DNA of 64,000 nucleotides from Actinomycetes bacterium (GCA_023426375.1 JAFAAV010000060.1:1-64000), one strand, 5' to 3'. Counted from the first letter of the stretch, positions 53,518 through 62,662 are shown. Translations and numbers: made by a program. The notes: generated by a model not told the origin, from the sequence alone.

Positions 53518-55284
53518 ATGCACATAGTGGTGGCTCCCGCAGAAACCGGGGCCGGAGGCTGGACCCTGCAGGTGGTCACGGCCAACGGTCAGCGGGCGGG
53601 GCAACCTCTGACGGTGACGGACCAGGAGTTCCCGGGCGTCGTTGCCAAACGAGAAGCCGCCGCGTTGGAAGCAGGCGTGCAGCCGCCGGTCTGGACTTGG
53701 ATGGACACCTCGGTACCCGCCGCGCTGCTCTGCGAAGCGGATGTGTGGGCCACCAAATGCCGAGATCTTGGGCTGTGCGCAACCATCCTGGCCACCGCCT
53801 CCACAGCCCCCGGTTCAGGCGCTCCGGATGCAACCACCGGTGAACCCCAGGCCATGCAGTACACCCCGGTCATCGAACCGGCAGACCCACGCCATGTACC
53901 CGGCCCCCGCCCGCGCCCGGTCGAAGACTCACAAACCTCACTGTTCGCCATGGCCACGGACCGCGGCCCCGGCCTCGACGAACTGGTCGCCGAACTGGCC
54001 GAACAGATCCGCGCCGTGAGCACGGCACGCAACTCCAAACGGTTGGAGATGCTGCTAGGTCTCGAATCGCAGGGTGCGCTGGTGGCAGCCACCATGCGTC
54101 ACCAGGGAATCCCGTGGAATCCAGAAATCCACGAGCAGATTCTCACCGACGCCATGGGCCCCCGCCCGAAAGAGGGCGAACGCCCCGTTCGCATGCAGGA
54201 ACTGGCCGAGGAGATTCGTCGGGTCCTGGCCGCTCCCACGCTCAACCCCGATTCCCCGCCCGAGCTACTCAAGGCACTGCGCACCGCCGGTGTGGACATC
54301 GATTCCACACGTGCCTGGGTGATCAAGGAGTGGACCGTGGTGGCAGGGCAACCGGATTCTCGCAGACAAGAGATCGTCGCCCCCGTCCTCGAGTACAAGA
54401 AACTGTCCCGCATTTTCTCCGCAACCGGCTGGCACTGGCTCGACACGTGGGTCAACAACGGCCGCTTCCACCCCGAATACGTGGTGGGCGGCGTGGTCAC
54501 CGGCCGTTGGGCCGCCCGCGGCGGTGGCGCGCTACAGATCCCCAAGTTCATTCGCGATGCCGTGCGCGCGGATCCCGGCCGCACCCTGGTCGTTGCCGAC
54601 GCCGCCCAACTGGAACCTCGCGTTCTGGCCATCTTGGCCCGCGATGATGCCCTGGCTCAGGCCTCCAGGGACCGAGATCTGTACGAATCCATCGCCCAAC
54701 AAGGACAGGAACGCGGCTCCGAGTTGAAGGAACGGCCTCACGCCAAGGTTGCTCTGTTGGGGGCCATGTACGGAGCCACCCAGGGAGCCGCCGGCCGGTT
54801 CATGCCACACCTCACTCGGATGTTTCCCCGGGCCGTGGGCTACGTGGAGCATGCCGCTCGTGTGGGCGAACGGGGAGAGCAGGTTTGCACGTACCTCGGA
54901 CGATGGTCACCCCTGCCCGAACCGGAATGGTTCGAAATCCAACGTGCCACGGACACCGCGGCCGGCGAGCGCCGTGCGGCCCAGGCGGCGCGGACCCATG
55001 GCCGGTTCTCACGGAACTTTGTGGTGCAGGGTTCAGCCGCCGAGTGGGCGTTAGCGTGGCTCGGGCACATCCGGCAGGGCTTGCACCGACAGGGGCTGGA
55101 CGCGCATCTCGTCTTCTTCCTGCATGACGAGATCATGGTGCACTGCGCTCAAGAACAAGCCGAACAGGTCAAGCAAGTGGTTCTGGACGCCGCGGATCAG
55201 GCGGTGCGCACAGTGTTCGGCCGGGTGCCGGTGGAAGTTCCGGTGGCCACGAGCGTGGTCACCAGTTACGCGGACTCTAAATAG
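53518..55284 (+). CDS. Family A DNA polymerase-like protein with degenerate exonuclease domain
   Basis: The 588-residue protein matches the actinobacterial group annotated as bifunctional 3'-5' exonuclease/DNA polymerase. Polymerase motif A is VADAAQLEPRV (metal Asp361, normally DYSQIELR), motif B is RPHAKVALLGAMYG with the usual R-x3-K-x7-YG spacing, and motif C is FLHDEIMVH (Asp537). The N-terminal ~180 residues lack the exonuclease DxE and other acidic motifs and are rich in Ala/Pro. It is a second, atypical Pol I-like enzyme, perhaps for repair. GATAAT lies 6 nt before the ATG. Confidence 0.84.
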   Translation: MHIVVAPAETGAGGWTLQVVTANGQRAGQPLTVTDQEFPGVVAKREAAALEAGVQPPVWTWMDTSVPAALLCEADVWATKCRDLGLCATILATASTAPGSGAPDATTGEPQAMQYTPVIEPADPRHVPGPRPRPVEDSQTSLFAMATDRGPGLDELVAELAEQIRAVSTARNSKRLEMLLGLESQGALVAATMRHQGIPWNPEIHEQILTDAMGPRPKEGERPVRMQELAEEIRRVLAAPTLNPDSPPELLKALRTAGVDIDSTRAWVIKEWTVVAGQPDSRRQEIVAPVLEYKKLSRIFSATGWHWLDTWVNNGRFHPEYVVGGVVTGRWAARGGGALQIPKFIRDAVRADPGRTLVVADAAQLEPRVLAILARDDALAQASRDRDLYESIAQQGQERGSELKERPHAKVALLGAMYGATQGAAGRFMPHLTRMFPRAVGYVEHAARVGERGEQVCTYLGRWSPLPEPEWFEIQRATDTAAGERRAAQAARTHGRFSRNFVVQGSAAEWALAWLGHIRQGLHRQGLDAHLVFFLHDEIMVHCAQEQAEQVKQVVLDAADQAVRTVFGRVPVEVPVATSVVTSYADSK

Positions 55285-55337
55285 CCCGGCCTCAACAGCC
55301 TGCCCCGCGCCCCGTCAGCCACTAGCAGCCTCGACGC

Positions 55338-56105
55338 TTACAGCGGCGCCGGCCGTTTGTCATCGCGGTCCCACTCCACGGACCAGCCGAGCCACTCGAG
55401 GATCCGGTCGATCACGATGCCGGTGAAGCCCCACACGGTGACTGTTTCGCCGGTCTCGTTGACACGCACGTCGAAGGCCGGGGACTTATAGGTCTGATGT
55501 CCGCGAGTCACCGTCGCGTAGTAGCGATGAGCCGGGTTGATCAGATCCAGAACAGGAACGCGGAACACCAGCGAGGACTCGGCGTGGTCCATCACGTCCA
55601 CCTCGGACTGGCTCTGCCACCATCCCAGGACAGGGGTGACCATGTGGTTGCTGATGGGCAGCGGCACGGGGTGCAGGGTTCCGAGCACCTCCACACCGTC
55701 CGGGTCCAACCCGGTTTCCTCGTGGGCCTCCCGTAGCGCGCCGCGCACGTGCGGGGCGCTCACCTCGCCACCGGGCACCGTCATGAGTTCACCCAGTTCC
55801 CCGTCCGGCGGGTCCAGTCGACCGCCAGGGAAGGCCACTTGGCCGGGGTGCGAACGGAGATTGGCCGAACGCTGGACGAGCAACACGTCAAGGTCCCGGC
55901 CGGGCCCTTCCCCATGTTCCTCGTACTCGGAGGGCACCTGGTCCAGTGCACCGAACAGGATGAGCACCGCGGACTGTCGGTAGTCATCGGCAAGGTTCCC
56001 GATTCGCCAAGGCTCACGGTCCTCCATGTACACCGTGTGCCCGTCTCGGGCGAGCTCCAGCAACTCCTCACGGGCACGAACGGTGCCGGGTGATGTGGGT
56101 GTCAT
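55338..56105 (-). CDS. Nudix hydrolase, CoA pyrophosphatase type
   Basis: The 255-residue protein has the family lead-in VAFPGGRLDPPDGE and the Nudix helix GALREAHEETGLD near residue 135. It resembles the NudL/CoA diphosphatase family, which cleaves coenzyme A to phosphopantetheine and 3',5'-ADP. AAAGGA precedes ATG 56105; the frame extends upstream to 56279 into nth. Rv3672c occupies the same place in M. tuberculosis. Confidence 0.86.
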   Translation of the reverse strand: MTPTSPGTVRAREELLELARDGHTVYMEDREPWRIGNLADDYRQSAVLILFGALDQVPSEYEEHGEGPGRDLDVLLVQRSANLRSHPGQVAFPGGRLDPPDGELGELMTVPGGEVSAPHVRGALREAHEETGLDPDGVEVLGTLHPVPLPISNHMVTPVLGWWQSQSEVDVMDHAESSLVFRVPVLDLINPAHRYYATVTRGHQTYKSPAFDVRVNETGETVTVWGFTGIVIDRILEWLGWSVEWDRDDKRPAPL

Positions 56106-56122
56106 GGGTGTCCTTTCGTGGC

Positions 56123-56998
56123 TCACGCGCTGAGCGTGTGCCCCTGGGCCCGCAGCTCGCGCCGCGTGGCTCCGTTCATGTATCGGTCCAGCAGTTCTTC
56201 CCGACCGGGTTTCAATTCGTACGCCAGCAGTTTGCGTGCCGCCTGCGGATCGGTGGGGCCCTCCCCGTAGGAGGGGCACAGGTCAGCGATCGGGCACACC
56301 CCGCACGCGGGCTTTCGCGAATGGCAGATGCGGCGCCCGTGATAAATCAGCTCGTGGGACAGCTGGGTCCAGACCTTGGCCGGGAACAGTGCGGTGACAT
56401 CTTTTTCGACCTTGACCGGGTCCTCCTGGGTGGTCCACCCGAGCCTGCGGGCGAGTCGTCCGAAGTGCGTGTCCACGGTGACTCCGGGTACTCCGAAGGC
56501 GTTCCCCAACACCACGTTCGCGGTCTTGCGTCCCACACCCGGCAGCGTGACCAAATCCTTGAGTTTCCCGGGCACCTCACCGTTGTATTCGTCCACCACG
56601 CGGTTGGCAAGTGCCTGGATCGAGCGCGCTTTGGACCGGTAGAAGCCCAATGGCCTCACGATTTCCTGCACGGATTCCGGTTCGGCCTCGGCCAGTTCCT
56701 GGGGGCCGGGATAGGTCGCGAACAGGATGGGGGTCACCGAGTTCACGCGCACGTCGGTGGTCTGCGCGGACAGCACGGTGGCCACGAGAAGCTGCCAGGC
56801 GTCGTCGAAATCCAATTCGGCCACGGCGTACGGATAGGTCTCCGCGAGAATGCGCTGGATCTTGCGCGCCCGCCGGGTCACGGAGAGTGAGCTTTCCTCC
56901 CCCGCCCGACGACGCCGCCCTGCCGCCTTGGCTGCCTCATCCGGCGAAACGTGGCGGATGTGCTCGGCGGCTGCGGGGTTGTCCATACTCTCGATCAT
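56123..56998 (-). CDS. nth: Endonuclease III
   Basis: The 291-residue base-excision glycosylase/AP lyase has the helix-hairpin-helix with catalytic Lys in LPGVGRKTANVVLG near residue 150, the catalytic Asp in TVDTHFGRL, and a C-terminal 4Fe-4S cluster CHSRKPACGVCPIADLC. It removes oxidised pyrimidines. The N-terminus is longer than in E. coli; ATG 56986 is an alternative start. It overlaps the operon with the Nudix gene (17 bp apart). Confidence 0.93.
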   Translation of the reverse strand: MIESMDNPAAAEHIRHVSPDEAAKAAGRRRRAGEESSLSVTRRARKIQRILAETYPYAVAELDFDDAWQLLVATVLSAQTTDVRVNSVTPILFATYPGPQELAEAEPESVQEIVRPLGFYRSKARSIQALANRVVDEYNGEVPGKLKDLVTLPGVGRKTANVVLGNAFGVPGVTVDTHFGRLARRLGWTTQEDPVKVEKDVTALFPAKVWTQLSHELIYHGRRICHSRKPACGVCPIADLCPSYGEGPTDPQAARKLLAYELKPGREELLDRYMNGATRRELRAQGHTLSA

Positions 56999-57067
56999 GC
57001 TGGGCCGGGCACCCGGGGTCAAACCCGTTCCGGAGCCCGACCGGAAAGTGCATGACGCGATATTTCA

Positions 57068-57097
57068 TACCCGCGATTCGGTTGGATGTACCCGCGA
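57068..57097. promoter_or_regulatory. Direct repeats TACCCGCGA upstream of acs
   Basis: TACCCGCGA occurs at 57068-57076 and 57089-57097, exactly 21 bp apart (two helical turns), about 100 bp before the acs ATG. It looks like a paired activator or repressor site; the regulator is unknown. Confidence 0.45.
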
Positions 57098-57189
57098 AAT
57101 GTCCACTACGCTGGGACCAAATGTGAACTGCGCCACGCAGGGACTGCTTGCGCGGCCCACGGCCATGTAGCGACATATGAAGGAGCCCC

Positions 57190-59142
57190 ATGTCTCAGGA
57201 CTCAAACGCAACGGAACAGCGGACGTACGCGCCCAGCCAGGAATTCGCCGCCCAGGCGAACGCCACCGCGGACCTGTACAAGCAGGCGGAGGACCAGGGT
57301 GAGGAGTTCTGGGCGAACCAGGCTCGCGACCTGTTGAGCTGGTCCACCCCGTTCAACTCCGTCCTGGACTGGTCCAACCCGCCATTTGCCAAGTGGTTCG
57401 AGGACGGCAAGCTCAACGCCGCCTACAACGCAGTCGACCGTCACGTGGAGGCCGGAAACGGCGACCGCGTGGCCCTGCACTTCGAGGGTGAACCCGGGGA
57501 CAGCAAGTCCTACACCTACTCGGAGCTCAAGGACGAGGTCTCCAAGGCCGCCAACGCCATGGAAGCGTTGGGCGTCTCCAAGGGCGACCGCGTGGCCGTG
57601 TACATGCCCATGATCGCGGAAGCCGTCATCACCATGCTGGCCTGCGCCCGCATCGGCGCGATCCACTCCGTGGTCTTCGGTGGCTTCTCCGCTGACGCCC
57701 TGCGCTCTCGCATCGACGACGGCGAGGCCAAGCTCGTGGTCACCGCGGACGGTTCCTACCGCCGCGGCAAGCCCACCCAGCTCAAGCCTGCCGTGGACGA
57801 GGCCCTCTCCAAGGGTGGCGAGAGCGTCAAGCACGTCCTCGTGGTGAAGCGCAACGGCAGCGACGTCCCCTTCGAGAGCGGCCGTGACGTGTGGTGGCAC
57901 GAGGCATTGGAGGCCGCGAGCACCGAGCACACGCCCTCCGAGCAGGGCGCGGAAGATCCCCTGTTCATCCTCTACACCTCCGGCACCACCGGTAAGCCCA
58001 AGGGCATCCTGCACACCACCGGCGGCTACCTGACCCAGGCAGCGTTCACTCACAAGAACGTCTTCGACCTCAAGCCCGAGACGGACGTGTACTGGTGCAC
58101 CGCGGACGTCGGGTGGGTTACCGGCCACACCTACATCGCCTACGGTCCGCTGCTCAACGGCGCCACCCAGGTCATCTACGAGGGCACCCCGGATTCCCCG
58201 CACCGCGGCCGCTTCTGGGAGATCGTGCAGAAGTACGGCGTGACCATCCTCTACACCTCCCCCACTGCCATCCGCACCATGATGAAGTGGGGCGAGGACA
58301 TCCCCGCCGAATTCGACCTCAGCACCCTGCGTCTGCTGGGTACCGTGGGCGAGGCCATCAACCCGGAGGCCTGGACCTGGTTCTACAAGCACATCGGCGG
58401 CGGCAAGTGCCCCATCGTGGACACCTGGTGGCAGACCGAGACCGGCGCGATCATGATCTCCCCGCTGCCGGGCGTGACCGAGGCCAAGCCGGGTTCGGCG
58501 CAGATCCCGCTGCCGGGCATCGGCGTGGACGTCGTGGACGACGCCGGCAACTCCCTGCCCAACGAGACCGACGGTTTCCTGGTGGTCCGCAAGCCGTGGC
58601 CGTCCATGCTGCGCACCATCTGGGGCGACGACGATCGCTTCGTCAACACCTACTGGGCCCAGTTCGGCGACAAGTACTTCGCCGGTGACGGCGCCAAGCG
58701 CGACGCCGACGGAGACGTCTGGATCCTGGGTCGCGTGGACGACGTCATGAACGTGTCCGGCCACCGCCTGTCCACCCCGGAGATCGAGTCCGCATTGGTC
58801 TCCCACCCGTCCGTAGCCGAGGCCGCGGTGGTGGGCGCTGCGGACGAGACCACCGGTCAGGCCGTGTTCGCGTTCGTGATTCTCTCCGACCAAGCGACGT
58901 CCGAGGGCCGCGATCAGGCCGAGCTGTCCGAGGAGATCCGCGCTCACGTGGGTAAGGAGATCTCCCCGATCGCCAAGCCCAAGAAGGTCCTGATCGTTCC
59001 GGAGCTGCCCAAGACCCGCTCCGGCAAGATCATGCGCCGTCTCCTCAAGGACGTGGCCGAGGATCGTCCCGTGGGCGACGTCTCCACGCTCGCGGACCAG
59101 ACGGTCATGCAGCAGATCGTGGATTCGCTCGGCACCAAGTAG
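57190..59142 (+). CDS. acs: Acetyl-CoA synthetase
   Basis: The 650-residue AMP-forming enzyme has the P-loop YTSGTTGKPKG near residue 260, the Trp-rich WWQTETGAIM that sets acetate specificity, and the acetylation-site lysine in RSGKIMRR near residue 615. It converts acetate, ATP and CoA to acetyl-CoA. AAGGAG precedes the ATG. The AcuC-like deacetylase at 30077 is a candidate regulator of this lysine. A very strong terminator follows. Confidence 0.96.
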   Translation: MSQDSNATEQRTYAPSQEFAAQANATADLYKQAEDQGEEFWANQARDLLSWSTPFNSVLDWSNPPFAKWFEDGKLNAAYNAVDRHVEAGNGDRVALHFEGEPGDSKSYTYSELKDEVSKAANAMEALGVSKGDRVAVYMPMIAEAVITMLACARIGAIHSVVFGGFSADALRSRIDDGEAKLVVTADGSYRRGKPTQLKPAVDEALSKGGESVKHVLVVKRNGSDVPFESGRDVWWHEALEAASTEHTPSEQGAEDPLFILYTSGTTGKPKGILHTTGGYLTQAAFTHKNVFDLKPETDVYWCTADVGWVTGHTYIAYGPLLNGATQVIYEGTPDSPHRGRFWEIVQKYGVTILYTSPTAIRTMMKWGEDIPAEFDLSTLRLLGTVGEAINPEAWTWFYKHIGGGKCPIVDTWWQTETGAIMISPLPGVTEAKPGSAQIPLPGIGVDVVDDAGNSLPNETDGFLVVRKPWPSMLRTIWGDDDRFVNTYWAQFGDKYFAGDGAKRDADGDVWILGRVDDVMNVSGHRLSTPEIESALVSHPSVAEAAVVGAADETTGQAVFAFVILSDQATSEGRDQAELSEEIRAHVGKEISPIAKPKKVLIVPELPKTRSGKIMRRLLKDVAEDRPVGDVSTLADQTVMQQIVDSLGTK

Positions 59143-59160
59143 CCGATTGCCTTCACCCAC

Positions 59161-59215
59161 CGACGACGCCGCTCGGTGACCTTTCGTACGAATCGGTCAC
59201 CGAGCGGCGTCGTCG
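59161..59215 (+). terminator. 21-bp perfect hairpin after acs carrying two copies of the 13-mer
   Basis: 59161-59181 pairs perfectly with 59195-59215, and the 13-nt loop is itself palindromic (TTCGTACGAA). Each arm holds the GACGACGCCGCTC 13-mer, so it is an inverted pair. It is probably the acs terminator. Confidence 0.8.
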
Positions 59216-59240
59216 CGTTGAAGTCGTGTTGAATGGGTCC

Positions 59241-59705
59241 ATGAGCAAGCTCCCCATCTTCGTGTTGAACGGCCCCAACTTGAACACCCTCGGAACGCGC
59301 AAACCCGAGATCTACGGGCACACGACCCTCGCGGACGTTGAAGCCAACGTGCGCGCGAAAGCCTCCGAGTACGGGCTGGACGTGGTCTTCGAACAGTCCA
59401 ACTACGAGGGCCAGATCGTGGAGTGGATCCAGCGGGCGCGCACCGAGGCCTGCGGGATCGTGATCAACCCCGCGGCCCTCACCCACTATTCGATTGCCGT
59501 TCACGACGCCCTGGAAATGTGCGAGATCCCCATCGTGGAAGTCCACATTTCCAATGTGCACCAGCGCGAATCATTCCGCCACGTCTCCTTCGTGTCGCCG
59601 CAGGCCACGGCAGTGATTGCCGGTGCCGGCGTGCTCGGCTACGAGCTGGGCGTACAGGTCGTGGCCAATGAATTGAACAAGACGTCATCGAAGTCGACCA
59701 GTTAG
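59241..59705 (+). CDS. aroQ: Type II 3-dehydroquinate dehydratase
   Basis: The 154-residue flavodoxin-like enzyme has LNGPNLNTLGTRKPEIYG at the N-terminus with the catalytic Tyr and Arg, INPAALTHYS, and IVEVHISNVHQRESFRH. It converts 3-dehydroquinate to 3-dehydroshikimate in the shikimate pathway. TTGAAT lies 6 nt before the ATG. It stands apart from other aro genes here. Confidence 0.94.
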   Translation: MSKLPIFVLNGPNLNTLGTRKPEIYGHTTLADVEANVRAKASEYGLDVVFEQSNYEGQIVEWIQRARTEACGIVINPAALTHYSIAVHDALEMCEIPIVEVHISNVHQRESFRHVSFVSPQATAVIAGAGVLGYELGVQVVANELNKTSSKSTS

Positions 59706-59713
59706 GACCCTCC

Positions 59714-60538
59714 ATGGCATCCGCTGAACGCCGTTCCTCCGACGCCCTGGTCTACGGGCGCATCGACGAATCCTTCCACCAGGTGGCTGCCGCGGTGGTG
59801 GAAGAAGTCCTGCTGCGCCTGGGCCACGCCGTGGACGTGGTCGAGGGACCGCACCCGGAGATGTACCCGCAGCTGGCGGCCGGCGAGATGGACCTGTTCG
59901 CGGATGCGTGGCTGCCCGGCGGGCACGAGGTCTACTGGGAGCAGGTCAAGGACACCGCGGTGGAAGCAGCGGTGCTCTACGAGGGCTGCATGTTCTACTG
60001 GGCCGTCCCGGCCTACATCCCCGAAGATCTCGTCTCGTCACTCGAGGACCTGGCCAAGCCCGAGGTCGCTCAACGGATGACCACGCTCACGGTGCAGGGA
60101 ACTACTCCGGGGGCGGGTCTGACCATGCGCTCGGAGAAACTCATCGAGTCCTACGGTCTGGCCACGGTCGGTTGGCACCAGGAGATCGGTGACCTGCAAG
60201 CCATCATCGACACCGTGAACCAGCGGATGAACGCCGGAGACTGGTTCGCCACTCCCCTGTGGCAGCCGCAGTACCTCAACGACGTGTACGAGCTGCGCCG
60301 CCTGGCGGATCCGCTCGGAGCGTTCCCGGAGCCGGATCGCGCGTCGCTCTTGGCGGACCGGCAGAGCTGGGAGAACCTTCCGGCGGAGACCCGCCGCGTG
60401 GTGTCCCGGATCAACTACCCGCTCGAAGCCGTCAATGAAATGGACCGTGCCGTGAACCTCGACGGCAAGGATCCGCTGCAGGCCGCCCGGGAATGGATGG
60501 CGCGCAATCCGGAAACGGTCAACGCCTGGTTCGCCTGA
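59714..60538 (+). CDS. OpuAC-like glycine betaine-binding fold protein without signal peptide
   Basis: The 274-residue protein resembles the substrate-binding OpuAC/ProX domain: GRIDESFHQVAAAVVEEV, GEMDLFADAWLPGGH, and several Trp/Tyr positions (YWEQ, FYWAVP, VGWHQEIGD) of the kind that form the betaine aromatic cage. No signal peptide or lipobox precedes the domain, and no permease or ATPase gene is nearby. It follows aroQ by 8 bp and may be translated from the same message. Cytoplasmic ligand binding or a periplasmic protein exported by another route are both possible. Confidence 0.8.
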   Translation: MASAERRSSDALVYGRIDESFHQVAAAVVEEVLLRLGHAVDVVEGPHPEMYPQLAAGEMDLFADAWLPGGHEVYWEQVKDTAVEAAVLYEGCMFYWAVPAYIPEDLVSSLEDLAKPEVAQRMTTLTVQGTTPGAGLTMRSEKLIESYGLATVGWHQEIGDLQAIIDTVNQRMNAGDWFATPLWQPQYLNDVYELRRLADPLGAFPEPDRASLLADRQSWENLPAETRRVVSRINYPLEAVNEMDRAVNLDGKDPLQAAREWMARNPETVNAWFA

Positions 60539-61723
60539 TCAGGAGATCACGCATTCCCCGGTGGAGATCGGAGCGGTGGAACCGGCGGCGGCTTCCAGAA
60601 TGTCGGTGACCTGTTCCATGGGGATCGCGTAACCCGCCTCGCCTTCCACGGCCTTGGCGAAGATCACGCCCACCACGTTGCCGTTGGCGTCCAGCAAGGG
60701 TCCACCGGAGTTGCCCTGCTCCACCCGGCCGGCGATCTGAATGATGCTGCGCGAGAGGGTGTCACCGGTGGTCACGTTCTGAACGGGCGCGAACGCCTCG
60801 CCCTGGATCGTGGCCGGACGCACAGTGTATGGACCACCCAACGGGTATCCGGCGAAGGAGACCTGCTGACCACGTTCCACCGTGTTGCTCAGAGACAGTG
60901 GGGCCTCCGGCAGATCAGGGGCGTAGAGCACGGCAAGGTCCGAAGCGTCGTCGTACTGAATGGCGTGCGCCTGGTAAACACGGCCATCGCGGGTCTGCAC
61001 CACGGGCTGGTCCACACCGGCAACCACGTGCGCGTTGGTGACCACCAGCCCGGAGGCCGCCACGAAGCCGGAGCCCGTTTGGTTCTGCGCGCACTGATCG
61101 GCCGTGCCGTAGACCTGCACCACGGACTGGCCCGCGGCCTCCACCGCGTTGGAGTCGGTGGTCTGCTCGGGCTGAGGAGCGTCCTCGACAGGGAACAGCA
61201 GCGAGTCGAGCTGGCGAATGCCCTGCGAACCGCTGACCGCATCACGGGTTTCGGTCATAGCCTCGCGGACGGGTTCAGGCGTGTACTTCTCAATCGCGCG
61301 GAGCACTGAGGAACCTGCAACCTGCTGGGACAGCTGGGGCATGCCCAATTGGCCCACCAGGGAACCGAGCAGCGCGAGAACGATCGCAGCCACGGCCACG
61401 TTGAGCGCCCCACCGCCGATACGGTCCAACACACCCAAACCTGTCTTTTCGGTAAGACGTGCCAGATAGTTCCCCACGATCCCGCCGAGAATTTGCCCCA
61501 GGACCAGCAATCCCAGAACGGTGACGAGAACAAAGGGGATCCGCAGTTCGGAACCCACCTGCGACGAGATCCACGGACCCGCCCAGAAGGCGGCCACGGC
61601 ACCCAGGACGAAACCCACTAGTGAAGCCAGTGATCGGAAGAAACCCCTGGACAACCCAGCGATCAAGTAGCCCACCAGCACCATCACCAGGATGATGTCC
61701 AGCAGATTGAGGGCCAGGTTCAT
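60539..61723 (-). CDS. marP: MarP-like membrane serine protease
   Basis: The 394-residue protein has an N-terminal CvpA-type membrane domain of four helices (residues 1-130) and a C-terminal trypsin-like protease: VVTNAHVVAG (His), DDASDLAVLY (Asp) and GNSGGPLLD (Ser). In mycobacteria MarP protects against acid and oxidative stress. The only two cysteines in the protease domain (DQCAQ and ECVIS) may form a disulfide. AAGGAC precedes the ATG. Confidence 0.92.
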   Translation of the reverse strand: MNLALNLLDIILVMVLVGYLIAGLSRGFFRSLASLVGFVLGAVAAFWAGPWISSQVGSELRIPFVLVTVLGLLVLGQILGGIVGNYLARLTEKTGLGVLDRIGGGALNVAVAAIVLALLGSLVGQLGMPQLSQQVAGSSVLRAIEKYTPEPVREAMTETRDAVSGSQGIRQLDSLLFPVEDAPQPEQTTDSNAVEAAGQSVVQVYGTADQCAQNQTGSGFVAASGLVVTNAHVVAGVDQPVVQTRDGRVYQAHAIQYDDASDLAVLYAPDLPEAPLSLSNTVERGQQVSFAGYPLGGPYTVRPATIQGEAFAPVQNVTTGDTLSRSIIQIAGRVEQGNSGGPLLDANGNVVGVIFAKAVEGEAGYAIPMEQVTDILEAAAGSTAPISTGECVIS

Positions 61724-61842
61724 GAACGTCCTTCGAGGTCGCGCCGCAGACCGCGGGCGGTAGACAGGCAGTAAACAAGTAGTTAGTGAGCTTAGGGCCA
61801 GGGTCTGAGAAAACCGTGAAACCGAGCCGTGCGTTAGTCTGA

Positions 61843-61868
61843 TCACAGACCGTCACAAACCCGTCACA
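61843..61868. promoter_or_regulatory. Three in-phase TCACA repeats between marP and crp
   Basis: TCACA occurs at 61843, 61853 and 61864, spaced 10 and 11 bp, in the divergent intergenic region. The latter two extend to GTCACA. Repeats of this kind resemble MtrA-type boxes. A CRP-like half-site TGTGA (61913) lies closer to crp. Confidence 0.4.
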
Positions 61869-61984
61869 CGCAGCGTTCACACTCAGCGCAAGAGCTGGTC
61901 AGCCCCGTGAAGTGTGAAACTCGTTACGATGGTGACAAATAGCGCCTTCTGACGGCGCACCCCCAACTGTTGAGGAGAACCACC

Positions 61985-62662
61985 TTGGATACCGACGTCC
62001 TCCGCCGCGCCCCATTGTTTGCTTCACTGGACGATGAGGCTTTTTCCGCGCTGACCGAGGAGATCACCGAGGTTGACCTCTCCCGCGGTTCCGCCCTTTT
62101 CTACGAAGGCGATCCCGGCGATCAGCTCTACTTCATCATTTCCGGCAAGATCAAGCTCGGCCGCACCGCCAGCGATGGCCGCGAGAACCTGGTTGCCATC
62201 ATGGGCCCGGGTGAGATCTTCGGTGAGATGGCCTTGTTCGACCCGAGCCCCCGTTCCACTTCCGCCACCGCTGTGTCCGAAACGCGCCTGGCCGGCCTGA
62301 AGCACGAGAACCTGCGCAAGGTCATCACCCGCTCCCCCGAGGTCTCCGCCCAGTTGCTGCAGGCCCTGGCCCGTCGCCTGCGCCGCACCAACGAGAACCT
62401 GGCGGACCTGGTCTTCTCGGACGTTCCGGGTCGCGTGGCCAAGGCCCTGCTGGACCTCGCCGACCGCTTCGGCCGCCCCGCTACGGACGGCATTCTGGTG
62501 GCTCACGAGCTCACTCAGGAAGAGCTGGCACAGCTGGTGGGTGCGTCCCGCGAGACCGTGAACAAGGCCCTGGCCGAGTTCGTGCAGCGGGGCTGGATCC
62601 GTCTGGAAGCTCGCGCCGTGGTCATCTTGGACCTGCAGCGCCTCAAGCAGCGCTCGCGCTAG
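61985..62662 (+). CDS. CRP/FNR-family transcriptional regulator (Crp/GlxR type)
   Basis: The 225-residue protein has an N-terminal cyclic-nucleotide domain containing the phosphate-binding cassette GEIFGEMALFDPSPRSTSA near residue 75, and a C-terminal winged helix with the recognition helix ASRETVNKALAEF near 190. This matches actinobacterial cAMP receptors (Rv3676, GlxR), global regulators of carbon metabolism. The start is TTG 61985, supported by GAGGAG 7 nt upstream and by family N-termini (MDTDVLRRAPLF). Confidence 0.93.
   Translation: MDTDVLRRAPLFASLDDEAFSALTEEITEVDLSRGSALFYEGDPGDQLYFIISGKIKLGRTASDGRENLVAIMGPGEIFGEMALFDPSPRSTSATAVSETRLAGLKHENLRKVITRSPEVSAQLLQALARRLRRTNENLADLVFSDVPGRVAKALLDLADRFGRPATDGILVAHELTQEELAQLVGASRETVNKALAEFVQRGWIRLEARAVVILDLQRLKQRSR

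Noticed and set aside
57202..59160. 652-codon minus-strand frame opposite acs
   Set aside because: Antisense shadow. It lacks any recognisable domain and its composition mirrors acs codons.
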